From: Halichondria panicea
Lineage: Eukaryota > Porifera > Demospongiae > Suberitida > Halichondriidae
Direction of reading: 5' to 3'
Length of the DNA: 64,000 nucleotides
Assembly (NCBI RefSeq): GCF_963675165.1
Contig: NC_087393.1
Span: 4,513,202 to 4,577,201 of the forward strand
The translations under genes were made by a program, and so were the position numbers. The number at the start of each line of letters is the position of its first letter. The stretch's first letter is position 1. Below, one piece after another: positions 11,799 to 24,234 of the stretch. The notes under the pieces were generated by a model. That model worked only from the letters and a program-made list of their open reading frames with translations, did no database searches and had not been told where the DNA came from.

Positions 11799-14700
11799 TT
11801 ACACAACATAGTCATAATATTCTTCAGCCTCGGTGTTAGCAGTGACACTAGTGTATGCCTCATTCTCTGTGGTGGGTATTGAGGGGCCATTGTCAGAACT
11901 CGACTGTCTTACTCCAACGTAGGCTTCATTTCTTATCATTGCCACTTCTGCTGTGACATATATAAATAGTATACATGTATATTTATAGTGCATATAGGTT
12001 TGAACATACCTCTTTGTCGTTTGTTTTCCCTCTTCTTTGTCACCACACAAGCCAAAAGCATCACTGCAGTCAGTATGACCAACAGCACTAGTACTGCAAC
12101 AGACACTGCGATTCCAGCAAACAGTCCCACGTTCACTTCTTGAGGTTGTGTTGTAGTAACTGCTGGTGTGACTTGAGGAGAGTTCATGGGAGAACTGCTT
12201 GGTTGTGGTAGACCAGTGGTTGTTATAGGTGCTGACACAGAGCTAGACTCAGCTTGAAGTCCGAAGTCACTACTAGAGGGTAATATTGTCATTCCAATAT
12301 TGTCTAGAGTAGCACTGCTTGGTTGTGGTAGACCAATGGTGGTTATAGGTGCTGACACAGAGCTAGACTCGGCTTGAAGTCCGAAGTCACTACTAGAGGG
12401 CAGTATTGTCTCAGAGGATATTCCAATCTTGCCTTGAGTAGCACTTACTGCTATGGTTGTTGGTTCTGTAATTATTGTGTACATGACGAAAATACATAAT
12501 ATTATACCTTCAGTCTGTTGTCTATTATGTAGTTTGTATAAGGTAACAGGGCGTGTGCATGTCCTTTCTATTACATGGTCGTTTTATGCAATATATATAT
12601 ACAAGCAACTAGCTCGCCCTCATACTTGTGCCTGTCTATTTCAGTCATTATGCTATACACACAGAGGAGGTTCGACACGGTCAAAAGGTCATTAATGAAT
12701 TAATCACTTGCTCTATGTTTCTAATGGAGATTCAACTTGATGCTGATTCATCGATGTACCCCAGATCTCTCATCATTTTCTCTTGATTCTTCAAACAAAA
12801 TAATAACAATCAATCCAATGTACCCCTCAGGTACATCAGTAGGAAGCGAGAAATTCTAGCTTAACCTTTTGAACTCTACACCACCCCAATTTTCACCAAC
12901 GCTTTGGAAACGCAAGAAAAATACAAGCATTGGCAGCCTTCAAAGACGTCGCTTAGACTATAATTATAAGCTTAGTTCTTTTACATCAAAAAAAGGTATT
13001 AATGTGCCTTCAAACGATTAAAGTACAGTTTGCGTTATATGCGTGTTAAGCATTGAATCCAAAGGTCAGGAATGCAATACGCTAGTGTTGTTATCCTTGA
13101 CCTTTTGACCTTGTCGAACCTTCTCTGTATTACACATGCATAACTCACCATTAACAGTTAATGGGGTCACAGTGGCCACATAGGTGGGGTTTAGGACCAT
13201 GGTCGAGGTGGAGGGACAGTCCACAGTGGTTGCTATAGTGTACATTAATAATTGAATTAAAACTATGCATGCAGCAATAACCTATCAGTTGGATATGTAT
13301 ACCATGCTGAAAGTAATGCTTGCATGGTTCTCGATGTTATGTCTACGTAGTTCGGTTACTTGTTGCAGCCTTTTCATAAAAGTGCATAGCAAAACTTATC
13401 CATGAAGTGTTGCTACTCTACTTAGTAGTTAGCTCTGTACTTAGAACGCTATAGCTATATATACAGACAAAATCAAATTGCACTGGAAGCCTTAACATCC
13501 TAGTATGTATATATAACACCGACAAAATCAATCACTACCGCCCGCATCAGTTTATTCTTCTCATTATTTCTACTACGCATGCATGTGGCACAAAATAGTG
13601 TGCAAATATGACATAATGACAAAAGCTGCCCACCCGCATGCAATTAGAAAAACTTCTGTACGAGAAACCAGAGTATCCTTGGAGTGGCCTTATATAGGTA
13701 GGAGGGAACAGCTGCAAGTTGACATATCAATACCATGACAAGAGGCCCAAAAATGTGTTACCATGGCTATGACATCATCACATTGCGGAACTGACTTCTA
13801 CCTTAGCATGCCTAGCCTCGTTCCCAGGCCTTCCTTTTTCTTGCTGCATCATAGCATCATAGATACCATATAGCGAGACGATATAAATGTTTGTGGTTTT
13901 CGCTGATTAAGCATTAGCCTTGATTTATTTTAATAGGCCTTGAATCGAGGCTTATTAAGCATGTACCGCAAACATTTATAATCCAGGATGACTTTATTAC
14001 CATGCGTGCATGCCGCTGCAAAATGTTTTTCCGCGAATATTTATACCCTCGAGCTCGAATAATACGGTATCTCAACATAAATAGAAGGCAGCAAAAACAA
14101 AAAGACGAAATGAGGCAGCAAAGAAAGACATGAGCGTATTTTTTCTATATAGTTCTTATGAACGATTGTGACAAAGAACAGAAAAGGAAGAGCCTGTGTA
14201 GAGGCATGCATACAGTAGAATCTCGCTATACCGGTATTCCGGTTCTCTGAAGTATGCCGCCTCGGTATACGGGCCATTTGGTACGAATTAATTGCTAGCT
14301 AGATGTTACTGCACAAAACTTGCCCTGAAATGCGGCCCCTTTGATGTGATCTGCCAGTATGCTATAAGACGAGAACTGACATCTATAGAATTCATGAAAA
14401 ACTCCAATGGGGGCCAGGTGTATATTTTCCATTTTTACTTGAGTGTTCTGACAAAATAACATAGATTGATACTCACTAATTGATATTGAGATGATTGGTC
14501 CAAGGCTTGCAGACATGCTGAGGTCCCCTGCATTGCCCACTTCCAGTGAGTTGTCATTTTGTAGGCCAGAGTTACCAGTCGCATACCATAGCTCTTCAGA
14601 AGTGAACCCAGCATCAAACTGCAGACCTCCATTAGTGCCACCATCCTGCTGGAGATAATATCCAACCACATCTCCTGGTTGGAAGTCAAGTTGTTGGCTG

Positions 14701-15179
14701 GGAAGTGGTGTTGCAGCAATGTAGCTGTTAGTAAGAGTAGCAGGGAAAAAGGAATTCTCTCCAATTTTTATGCAACTTGCACTATTCTCACTCGTTGGTC
14801 TCCATATCTGGAACTTTATGGAGTACGCATTAGTATGACTATTGCCACCAGGCTCCACATACGCAGCCCAACCACCAACTTTCCCACAGCAGTGGAACTC
14901 GTAGCTTTTAATGATGACTTGTATCGGATTCACACGAACTATAGAGTTCCAATTATTTGGGTCTAAGAAGCTAGGCAGACTGTCTGCTCCATCAGAGTTA
15001 CCACGGACACATTCTTGAGCTGTACAACAATCATAAGCAAAGCTATGAAATTATCTCAGTACTATAGCCAGTATACACTATAATACATGACACTGTCATT
15101 GTGCACCTCTGTACATGCACTTACCTGTAACGTGATTAGCAATTAGTACCAGTGCTAGTGAAATAGTGATTAGTGCCAT
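11799..15179 (-). CDS. R5: type I receptor with short tail
   Basis: Five exons (15125-15179, 14477-15019, 13149-13232, 12010-12465, 11799-11950), all phase 1, total exactly 429 codons plus stop. The signal peptide is residues 1-18 (MALITISLALVLIANHVT). The type I ectodomain is about 19-199 (FHCCGKVGGW, FQIWRP, GENSFF, PGDVVGYYL, EELWYATG, GPIIS). A short Thr/Pro linker leads to a stalk with two tandem 40-residue repeats beginning ILPSSSDFGLQAES. The helix is at about 341-369, then KKRENKRQR. The tail has only about 50 residues, with NEAYVGV, NEAYTSV and EYYDYV. It begins at an acceptor equivalent to the middle of the tail exon in R12, R14 and R15. R10 is its near-identical copy. Confidence 0.88.
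12229..12410 (-). repeat. Tandem 120-base coding repeat in R5 stalk
   Basis: The stalk exon of R5 has two copies of a 40-codon block (ILPSSSDFGLQAESSSVSAP...), adjacent and nearly identical. R10 has the same pair at about 31,984-32,165. R12, R14 and R15 carry the block once, so the doubling preceded the R5/R10 duplication. Confidence 0.75.
13233..14476. other. Long intron 2 of R5 with MITE relics
   Basis: This 1.24-kb intron is shared with R10 (about 32,995-34,274) and in part with 24,010-24,234 plus 27,911-28,398. Near 13,910-13,960 it contains a decayed copy of the TAGCCT Mutator-like micro-element flanked by ATTAAGCAT, inside an older element with GCAAACATTTATA motifs. There is no coding evidence. 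Confidence 0.6.
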
Positions 15180-15237
15180 TTCTATTGTAGCTACAATCTG
15201 TAGTCTAGCTGCGGTGCATAGATCTATATAATAGTTA

Positions 15238-15545
15238 TAGACACTGTTTAGGAAGTTTATCCTGGTTTAGAAGCCCAAAGGGCTGGTTGTAGTATCCCGA
15301 ACCTAGTGAGGGTTCTACTAGCCCTGAGGGCTTCTAAATCATGTCGTAAACAGTGTCTAGATCATAGCAATTATTCAAGTCTCTAGCCAATCAGACTTGT
15401 CTAAACTTTGCTACATGATTGTCTAAGTGTTGTCTAAGTGAATTACATGATTGTCTAAGTATAAGTATATTACATGATTTTCTAAGTTAGATAGAGCACT
15501 TCCTCTAACCAGGCAATCAGATTGCAGTTTATGACAAACATCTAT
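15238..15545. mobile_element. Hairpin MITE, TTAGACACTG family (copy 2)
   Basis: The hairpin at 15,238-15,360 (TAGACACTGTTTAGGAAG...AACAGTGTCTA) is followed by the same companion block with repeated ATGATTGTCTAAGT units seen near 1,915-2,100. It lies upstream of R5 and has a counterpart upstream of R10, so it predates that duplication. Confidence 0.75.
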
Positions 15546-15689
15546 ATATATAGACGTCTATTTACAGTGTCCTGATGACCAGACTTTGTGGCCATATTAG
15601 GTTGCCTGAAGGGTTTCTCTACTATAATTATACTGAACCACATACATACAACTAACACATCAGGAAACAGCTTGTTTGACACTAATACT

Positions 15690-16050
15690 CACTGTCTAAT
15701 TTACCCAAGGAGAAAAGTCTTCCACTTCTCACCACACTGGAAGTAAAAAAATCAACTGGAGCTGATGGTATCTCGGCTCTAAATGCCAAAAAAACACAGC
15801 ACATTCTATAGTACCCAGCCTCTCTGGTAAGGTTCCCAGAGACTGAAAGTTTGTTCGAGTGACTCAAATTCCAAATTCTGGTGACAGAGAAAATCCTGCT
15901 AACTACGGACCAATACCTGTTATCAGTGGAAAGGCACATACTGAGTGTCATGGCAACCCATGCACCTCCATGCAAACTCTCTCCTTGTCTACTCACCAAT
16001 GGGGCTTCACTGCAGGGAACAGCACAACTTCTTATCTTTTTCACAAGACT
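15690..16050 (+). pseudogene. Non-LTR retrotransposon reverse transcriptase relic, copy 1
   Basis: Broken frames on the plus strand read, in order, LPLLTTLEVKKSTGADGIS (in the better-kept second copy), GDRENPANYGPIPVIS and STHQWGFTAGNSTTSYL. These match the standard order of LINE reverse transcriptase motifs: K-x-x-G-P-D-G-I, then NPxNYRPIS, then QxGFxxGxST. Frameshifts separate the pieces and the catalytic FxDD region is absent. It is a dead fragment carried in the 20-kb duplication. Confidence 0.75.
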
Positions 16051-17012
16051 TCCTCGAATTCACTTTTCATAATTGGGCTAAGCCTATACTGTAGATCCAT
16101 GCACTTTTTGCACAAATTCAATTTTATAGTGGTCGTTTCTACTATGCCACTACTTAAATCCCGATTAGATTATGTCAGCCTGCAATCTGATTGGTTAGAG
16201 GTAGTGTTCCTTTCAACTTTAAAAATTATGTGTATACTTCACTTTAATCATGTAGCCTGATTGGCTAGATATTCGTGGTTGCTATAATACATGATCTAAG
16301 CTTAGACACTATTTAGGAAGTTTTCGCGTGATTTAGAAGCACTAATGGCTTAGTGGAACCCTCACATACGTTCGGGATACTTGCAATTAGAGAGCTTAAA
16401 TTGTTTGTTGCAGGTATATGCATGTGGAGCTAATAAATAGCTTCAGACTAACTATAGTTTATTCGTATACAGGAGCAACGTGATCGAGTGTTCAGAACTT
16501 CTTCAGCATGAGTAAAACTTGGCAATGGCAAGAAATATTAAGCGATTTAAAAAGACAATGCTTTTGCCTGAGGCAGTAGCATGCATTACTGCCTGACATC
16601 TCTTTAACTAGGGAGGGGGCTAAACATCGAGGCAAGCGTCCTATAGCAATCGTGTGGGCCCAGTGAAATATCTAGCAATCGTGTGGGCCCAGTGAAATCT
16701 CTGCATGCCATGTCTTTGTGCAACTATACACATGCACTTGAAATCTCAAAAAGAGTAATAAAAACATTCAAAGCACTGTTGTTCATCAGCTGCACAACAA
16801 AACTGTTGAATGTGCATAGCATATACTTTTAAACATAAAATTATAATTATAATGTTATAGCCATACAAAAATAGTTTACCGATAATTATAATGTGTACTG
16901 TCAAGCATTTGCCATGCAGAGAATGTTATTATGCTACACAATTAACACAGGATGCTATAAGCCTTATGTAGCTAATGCTATATAATCTTCATGCATGCAG
17001 ACAGTTTAGCAG
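16051..17012. other. Intergenic with MITE fragment and RPF1 exon-3 scrap
   Basis: About 16,170-16,390 is a partial TTAGACACTG-family element. About 16,588-16,725 is a diverged copy of RPF1 exon 3 (plus-strand text ACATCGAGGCAAGCGTCCTA against ACAGCGAGGCAAACATCCTA in the real gene), with a local duplication of GCAATCGTGTGGGCCCAGTG. No intact gene is seen. Confidence 0.65.
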
Positions 17013-18551
17013 TCATGTGTATATATTGTCTACTGCTCCTCTCATTCCCTCGTTCATGTGGTCATCACTTGTCGTGGCAACTTCCTCATAGGTTGGGTTC
17101 CCATTTGTTAAGATGTCACCTGGATCAGTATCAATGTAGTCGTACATAGGTTCTGTATTATGTTCTTCAATTCTCTCTGTGTGATAAGAAACATGGAGTG
17201 TATACATAACTTTATTGCTTTTTAAAAACTCGTTTGTGCCTATAGTAACTGTCACTCGTGCCTTGCAGGCACTCGTGCAGTTACTGGCCACACTTGTGAT
17301 AAATCTTCAATATCTATAGGATAATATCATAGTATATAAATACCGATGCATAGTCAATACATGGTCAATTAAACAACCAATTAGTAGGAAGCTATGCAGT
17401 ACAATACTATTGGAAGTAGGAGACCCTGAATCATTGTTGTGGTATGCAACTCATGTATATTGTCATGCACACTTACCCATGCAGCCATGCCTTTTTATGC
17501 ATATCAAGGTAGAAATAGATATGATTATGGCTACTACAAGCAGCCCACCAGTTGAAACTACACCAGCAATAACAAACACAGTCGTATCGGCAGTAGACAT
17601 GGTGTTGTTGGTGGGTAATGTGGTTTGAGTAGGTTGAATCTGTGTTGTAGATTCTAGACACGATAACGGAAGATTTTGTGGAGTGCATATTCCGTTAGCC
17701 AAAACAGTGCCTAAAGTTGCAGCTGTAGTTTCTGTAGGAGATAGTTAAACAATGTGTCATTTTTGTGCATGCAGTCTGATTCTATATATACAAATGTATG
17801 GACTTGTGTAGCGCTGCATATTATTCTTGATGTATATAACTCACCGTACTGCAGAGTAATGAGCGGGAGAGAGGATTGTTTTTGGACTTCTTTGTCGCAC
17901 GTATACAGCTCACAGGGATCGCTTGACGACACTTTGATAAGTAGTTCTGAGCTCAAGTCGGTGCTATACAAAGCTACACCAAAACCTCGTGTAAGTCCTT
18001 GTGATGGTGGACTGTACCAGCCCAGTACATCATCTGGTTGGAAATGAATTCGTTTGTTTTCAGAAATTTGACTAGTGAGCGTTGCGAATGTGATGTTGGA
18101 ATTATCAAGTGTCACTGTTTCAGTTCGAGGGCGATAAGTTAATAGGTTAGATCCAACTAGATCGAATTTTTCATCAAAATCTTGACTTGGCCTCCAAACT
18201 TGGAGATATAATAGGTGGGTAAGTCTTAGACCAGTCTCTTGATCTTTGACAGTGACTAGAGCTCTCCATTCTGTGATTTGTCCATGGCACTCAAACTTGA
18301 TCCCGGGAGTGATAACTTGTATATTCCTGAAATCCGGAGCTATCTCAGTGAGATCTGCACTCGGTTGGAGAGAGTCAACGGCTGGAAACCCAGTGCCACA
18401 TTGAGGAACCACTTCAGTTGTAGTTTGAGCTGCTACTGAGCAGCATATAGACACTATAGTATAATGCAGTACATCAGGATTGTGTTTGTTTCAACTTACC
18501 TGATAAGCTGAAAACAACTGGTATTAGCATAAACATGTTAATTCTTCCCAT
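17013..18551 (-). CDS. R6: type II membrane receptor
   Basis: Four exons (18500-18551, 17845-18435, 17477-17731, 17013-17176), phase 1 throughout, total exactly 353 codons plus stop. The signal peptide (MGRINMFMLIPVVFSLS) precedes a type II ectodomain at about residues 18-214: CGTGFPAVDSLQP, FECHGQITEWRALV, LQVWRPSQDF, a dibasic-rich middle, FQPDDVLGWY, CELYTC and SSLPLITLQYG. A Thr-rich linker (TTQIQPTQTTLPTNN) and helix at about 265-292 end in KRH. The 54-residue tail has MYDYID and NPTYEEV; the latter is an NPxY motif, the class bound by PTB domains. This is the only fully intact type II gene here; R8 is close. Confidence 0.87.
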
Positions 18552-18936
18552 CTTTGACAGTCCAGAGTCCTGATCTCTTAATTACACACAATAAATTATT
18601 CTGGTGCATGTGAACTGTGTTTGTACTCTCGGTTTACTTTAGGCATTCCATTAACCACGCTCAATTTAATGGTGCATGGGTGACCCGAAACTTACTGCAT
18701 GTTCATTGATCCAAGAACCTTATTGTATATCTGGATATTTAGGTTGCAGACAATCCTTTTATTGTAAAGCACTATACGTTGTGTTGCCTATTGCGTGCAT
18801 ATTGCTATATATACTACACACTTTTTACCCCACAAAACACATTCATAATTATATGACTTCATGCAACAACAATCACAGCATGCAGCATACAGTTGTTGCC
18901 AATAAATTTTTCAATGAATAGAAGCCTTTTGCAGTC
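18552..18936. other. R6 upstream region
   Basis: This is the presumed R6 promoter. It is conserved with the flanks of other type II copies (ATTGATCCAAGAACC, CACAAAACACATTCATA), which fits shared regulation. It ends at 18,937, where the truncated R7 relic begins. Confidence 0.5.
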
Positions 18937-20462
18937 ATGGAGCTGAAATCACCAGCCGAATACACACAAGGTGAGTCGAGTGCAAAACAACGAGTAGAAT
19001 CGAACCAAACATTATAAGAATTGTCTCCAGCAAACTGGATACCATCATCATCATTATACTACTCTCCAGATAGAACCCGACCACATCTCCTGATTGGACC
19101 TCAATCCTCTCACTCTCTAGTGGTACCCCAGTCACTATTCCTCTGTCAGTGTTAGGATCAGCCAGTGGAATAGGTGAGAATTCAACAATAGTGTATTGGC
19201 CATCAGGAGGAGAGTTTGGTCTCCACACTTGGAATGAAACGGAATAAGGTTGATCATCAAAATTTACAGGGCCTCTTCTCTCCACAAATGCTCTCCACTC
19301 AGTAATTTGCCCATAACAATTGAACTTGTAGCTAGGTATAATGACCTGTACTGGGCCCCCACCACCGGGTCTGACAAAGTTTGGTAGAGGACAGGTACCA
19401 TCCGTTGCCATCAGAGAGTCTGCAAAACAGTCAACCGGTTAATATAGCCACACTATTGTAATGAGAAGGAACTTCAATGTTGAAGCACTAATACACACAC
19501 TGTCTGAAGATGACCACACAGCTATTTTATGAGTACGTTCTCAACTCACTGTCTACAACAACTGGAGTACCAGGTCCAGTGGTGATGGGGGTGGGTGTGG
19601 GGGTGGGGGTGGGGCAGAACATGGTTGAGGTGAAGGTAGAGGGCCAGTTATATAGCCATATGCAGAGGTAATTGCTATAGTGAGGGAAGTATGAGTATAA
19701 AAGCAGTAACATTTGATCACACATATAATTATGTGTAATACTTTTACAGGAAACACATCATGTTCACACTCACTAAGTGATATGGAGAGGATTGGTCCAA
19801 GGTTTGACTGAGTCAAACCTTGTCAGTTTGTAAACATGCTGAGGTCCCCTGCATTGCCCACTTCCAACAAGTTGTCATTTTGTAGGTCAGGGTTACCAGT
19901 CGCATACCATAGCTCTTCAGAAGTGAAGCCACTATCAAACTGCAGACCTCCATTTTGGTTTATGTTGTCTTCTAGATAATATCCAACCACATCTCCTGGT
20001 TGGAAGTTAAGCTGCTCACTGTTGGCTGGTATTTCTTCAATGAGTCTAGTCAGTATAAGTGAAGGAAATGAGTTCTCTCCAATTTTGTTATCCCCCATAG
20101 GCCTCCATATCTGGAACTTTATCGAGTATAAGCATTTATAGTATGACCACTGCCACCAGGCTCCACATACGCAGCCCAACCATCAACTCTCCCACAACAG
20201 TGGAACTTGTAACTTTTAATGATGACAAGGATCGGATTCATTTCAATTCGAGGGGCTCCATTCCCTGGGTCTCCAAAGCTAGGCAGACTGTCCGCTCCAT
20301 CAGAGTTAGAACGGATACAATCCTGAGCTGTACGGATATGAAATTATCTCAGTGTATACTATAACTAGCATACACTTTATATACATGATATGCGTACATT
20401 CACTTACCTGTAGTGTGACCAACAGTCAGCATCAGTGCTAAAAAAGTTGTGGTTAGTGTTAT
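18937..20462 (-). pseudogene. R7 relic: two-domain (type I + type III) receptor, no membrane part
   Basis: The order matches R12: signal exon (20408-20462), type I ectodomain exon, Pro-rich linker (about 19,557-19,677), type III ectodomain exon (about 18,937-19,420; FNCYGQITEWRAFVE, FQVWRP, SGDVVGFYLE). The start codon is ATA instead of ATG. The type I exon has frame breaks near 20,130 and a hairpin-like insertion near 19,800-19,825. The linker is frameshifted, and the type III exon shifts near 19,060 and is cut at 18,937. No stalk, helix or tail remains. Confidence 0.85.
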
Positions 20463-21092
20463 TTTTTTATCCTGCTGTTATTGGTGTGTCCCTCTGACCA
20501 ATACTTAGATGTTATTCATGACTGGTTGATTTTACGTCAATCTTGTTATTCTAGTCTATAATAATTATCCTTTTAATCGATTGTGCGATAATTGCTTTAC
20601 CTCTGGGGGAAAATAGTAAAATGCAAAAAGTATTTGAGAGTGTAACGCTATATATACATAAGACTTTTAGTTACTTATGTTATGACCGCCTGACAGGCAT
20701 CTCTCGAACTGAGGGGGTGATGGGCGTGACTAAACATTGAGGCAAATTGTGTGCGCCCCAGTCGAATAAGCTCTGCCATGCATCATGTCCTTGTGCAGAT
20801 ACTATACATGCTTCTTGAAATCGAATAATAATTATTTGCCTGATTGCATGATCATTCATAGCACTGTTGTTCATCAGCTGCACAGCTAAACTGTTGAATC
20901 ATGCGCATAAACACGATTTCACTTTTGTGAAACGAATTATATATACGTGCGTATAAAATGGTAAGCCATGCAGAATTTGTTAATGTGTATCATTACGATG
21001 TCAAAGTATTGAGGAATATAATTACAATAAACACAGGATGCTAGGCGTTATAGTAAAGTGTATAATGCTATAATCTTTATGCATGCTCAGTT
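20463..21092. other. Intergenic with RPF1 exon-3 fragment and empty insertion site
   Basis: About 20,684-20,800 is a diverged RPF1 exon 3 fragment, on the side downstream of R8. At 20,584-20,605 the sequence GCGATAATTGCTTTACCTCTGG is the uninterrupted form of a site that carries a 593-base insertion at 42,224-42,816. Nothing else is recognised. Confidence 0.6.
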
Positions 21093-23185
21093 TTAGCAGT
21101 CATATGTTATAGTTGAATGTATTTGTGTGGAAGTGCCGTATGCTTCGTTTGCTGCCACTCTAATGTCTGCTGCTTCTCTCATTCCCTCGTTCATGTGGTC
21201 ATCACTTGTTGTGGCAACTTCCCCATAGGCTGGATTCCCATTTGTTAAGATGTCACTCGGATTAGTATCAATGTAGTCATACATAGGTTCTGTGTTATGT
21301 TCTTCAATTCTCTCTGTGTGATAGGAAACATGGAGTGTATATATATAGCTGTATACAGGTACCTATACGTATGGGTATAATTATGGTCTATTGAACAATA
21401 AACATACCCGTGCATACCAAAGGGAAGCTATACTGTATACTAATTGCACTAAGTGCATGGGAAGCAAGAATACTTCAATTGAATCATCATTTTTATGCTA
21501 TGCAACTCATGTATATTGTCATGCACACTTACCCATGCAGCCATGCCTTTTTATGCATATCAAAGTAGAAATAGATATGATTATGGCTACTACAAGCAGC
21601 CCACTTGAAACTACACCAGCAATAACAAACACAGTCGTATCGGCAGTAGACATGGTGTTGTTGGTGGGTAATGTGGTTTGAGTAGGTTGAATCTGTGTTG
21701 TAGATTCTGCACACGATAACGGAGAATTTTGTTGAGTGCATATTCCGTTAGCCGAAACAGTGCCTAAGGTTGCAGCTGTAGTTTCTGTATAGGAGACAGT
21801 TGTTATATACAATCAGGGTTTCATCTAGGATTGAAGGGTTTGGCAAAATGGTTGGCCACTCCCACATTTATTGATCACACCCTCCATTACATGCTCGTAG
21901 ACCTAGTTACATATTGCACATACTAATGTCCAACATTTTGGGGGGAAGGTTCACCCCTGCCCCTCCACTATAGATGACCCTGACAATTAGGGATTGGTAG
22001 ATTATGCTGGCATAATTTTGAACATAATAGGAACATTTTTTGGTGCTGGCATACTAGGCAGGCATAATAGGGGTCAGTATGAATCATAGTATAAACATTT
22101 CATAGGCTGATGGTTGTGATGTAAGTATACTGATGGTTAATTTATCTCCATGGTATTCTGTAGATAGAGCAATTATTTATAGTCACGAGTTGATGTTATA
22201 TACTTGTGCAATATCACATGGTGTCTATGTGGAGGAGTAATGTGGGAATAATAGGCGATTTGAAAAGAATAGTAGGCTGTTAACTTCAGCATAGCATAAT
22301 AGGTAATATCTCAAGCATAATCTACTACCAACCCCTACCGACAATGTGTTATTTTGTTCACTAAATGTATGGCTTGTAGCGCTGCATATTATTCTGTAAA
22401 CTAGGACACTTTTGATGTATATAACTCACTATACTGCAGAGTAATGAGCGGGAGAGAGGATTGTTTGTGGACTTCTTCGTCGCACATATACAGCTCACAG
22501 GGATCACTTGACGACACTTTGATAAGTAGGTCTGAGCTTGAGTCGTTGCTATGCAAAGCTACACCAAAACCGAGTGTAAGTCCTTGTGTTGTTGGACTGT
22601 ACCAGCCCAGTACATCATTTGGTTGGAAATGAATTCGTTCATCTTCAGAAACTTGACTAGTGAGCGTTGCGAATGTGATGTTGGAACTATCAAGTGTCAC
22701 TGTTTCAGTTCGAGGGCGATAACTTAATAGGTTAGATCCAACTAGATCGAATTTTTCATCAAAATCTTGACTTGACCTCCAAACTTGTAGATACAATGTG
22801 TGCACTAATCTTAGACCAGTGTTATAATCTTCGACAGTGACTAGAGCTCTCCATTCTGTGATTTGTCCATAGCACTTAAACTTTAGTCCTGGAGTGATAA
22901 CTTGTATTCCATCTTGTGTCCCAGAATCCGGAGCTATCTCAGTGAGATCTGTACTCGGTTGGAGAGAGTCAACGGCTGGAAACCCAGTGGAACATCGAGG
23001 TGCCACTTCATGATCAGCTGTAGTTTGAGCTGCTACTGAGCAGCACATAGACACTAAGATCAGCTGTAGTTTGAGCTGCTACTGAGCAGCACATAGACAC
23101 TAAGCACAATATGCTACAGGATTTTGTTTGTTTTAACTTACCCGTATAAGCTGAAAATAAATATAATCATGTTCACTTTTTCCAT
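21093..23185 (-). CDS. R8: type II receptor with one-base frame problem at exon 1
   Basis: Exons are 23142-23185, 22430-23035, 21533-21784 and 21093-21313. Exons 2-4 are open and in phase: ectodomain (FKCYGQITEWRALV, LQVWRSSQDF, FQPNDVLGWY, CELYMC, SLPLITLQY), linker, helix, and a 72-residue tail with MYDYID, NPAYGEV (NPxY) and NEAYGTS. The signal exon (MEKVNMIIFIFSLY) ends with one base more than in R6 (TACGG before GTAAG instead of TCAG), so it joins out of frame. A 47-base tandem duplication at about 23,010-23,105 doubles the exon 2 acceptor. The gene is either freshly damaged or uses another start or splice site. Its tail is longer than in R6. Confidence 0.7.
21990..22341. mobile_element. 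AT-rich TIR element in R8 intron
   Basis: The left end GGGATTGGTAGATTATGCT and right end AGCATAATCTACTACCAACCCC are inverted repeats. Inside are scattered GCATAATAGG motifs. It resembles the better-preserved element at 54,143-54,580 in both ends and internal motifs. It is non-coding. Confidence 0.65.
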
Positions 23186-24234
23186 CTTGACAGTCCTGAG
23201 TCCTAGTCTCTTAATAGTTTATACTAACTGGTGTATGTGAACTGTGTTAGTGCTTTCTGTTTACTACAGGCATCCATAATTATGAAAAACATTCATTTAT
23301 CAATCAGCTGTTAATAAAACTCCAAATCATAATTTTATAGTCTCTATAATAGAAGCCTCTTGCACAGAATAATGTAAAGTAGTACAACTAGATGTAATTC
23401 TCACCTTCCATAACAGTACACTATGATTATCAGCACGCATTGTTGTGAAAACTGCTCTTAGTGAACTTTCTTGGGCACAGTCACTTTCAGATTGCTGATA
23501 TTCTATAGCCTACACGCTTCTAATTTGATTCAAAGTATTTACTTTTTATTCATAGCATACCCAAACTGCTGTTCCTGAGCGATAGCCTATATAGTGTAGC
23601 TCAATTAGATAACGTCAAAGGTGCATGCATGTATATAAAACTGACCCTCCTCCCGGACCCACCACCTATAGGTAGCTCTGCCGCTTATAGTCCCCATATT
23701 TTCAAATCCCCTGCTTACTCTGGGGGAAACACTGTTAAATTTATGGGAAACAAGTTATTGTAATCCAGATAACCAAAAAAGTGATGTCCTAAATCATATT
23801 CTGCTATAGATGTCGAGCGAGCACTGGCAGCCAATGCATGCACTTCTTGCATGTAGCCTCATGCATAACCCTGTGTGTGCGCAAGCGCAACAAGAGTTAG
23901 AGTGATTGGTGTGTATGTGGACACAAAAATGAGCTGTTTGAGCACTTTCATAGACTACTTTAACTGCTATAAAACAGTGGTTGAAAAATAGGCTATACTT
24001 ATACCGTATTATAGTGTGTTAATGTATGCAAATATGACATAATGACAAAAGCAGCCTGCCCGCATGCAATTAGAGAAACTTCTGTACGAGAAACCAGAGT
24101 ATCACTTGGAGTGGCCTTATATAGGTAGGAGGGAACAGCTGCAAGTTGACATACCAATACCATGACAAGAGGCCCAAAAATGTGTTACCATGGCTATGAC
24201 ATCATCACATTGCATTATTTGGAACTGACTTCTA
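23186..24234. other. R8 upstream region and array block
   Basis: The first 800 bases should include the R8 promoter; nothing specific is visible. From about 24,010 the sequence matches the long type I intron (13,600-13,800 and 33,355-33,572), so this end belongs to a decayed type I unit split by the element that follows. Confidence 0.55.

Noticed and set aside
14435-14764. Frames such as MERIPFSLLLLLTATLLQHHF overlapping type I ectodomain exons in several units.
   Set aside because: They are alternative-frame shadows of the ectodomain exon. The same shadow appears in every copy, and the true frame is fixed by splice phase.
15859-16260. Possible intact reverse transcriptase.
   Set aside because: Only isolated motifs remain, in different frames, with no catalytic FxDD region. 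It was annotated as a relic.
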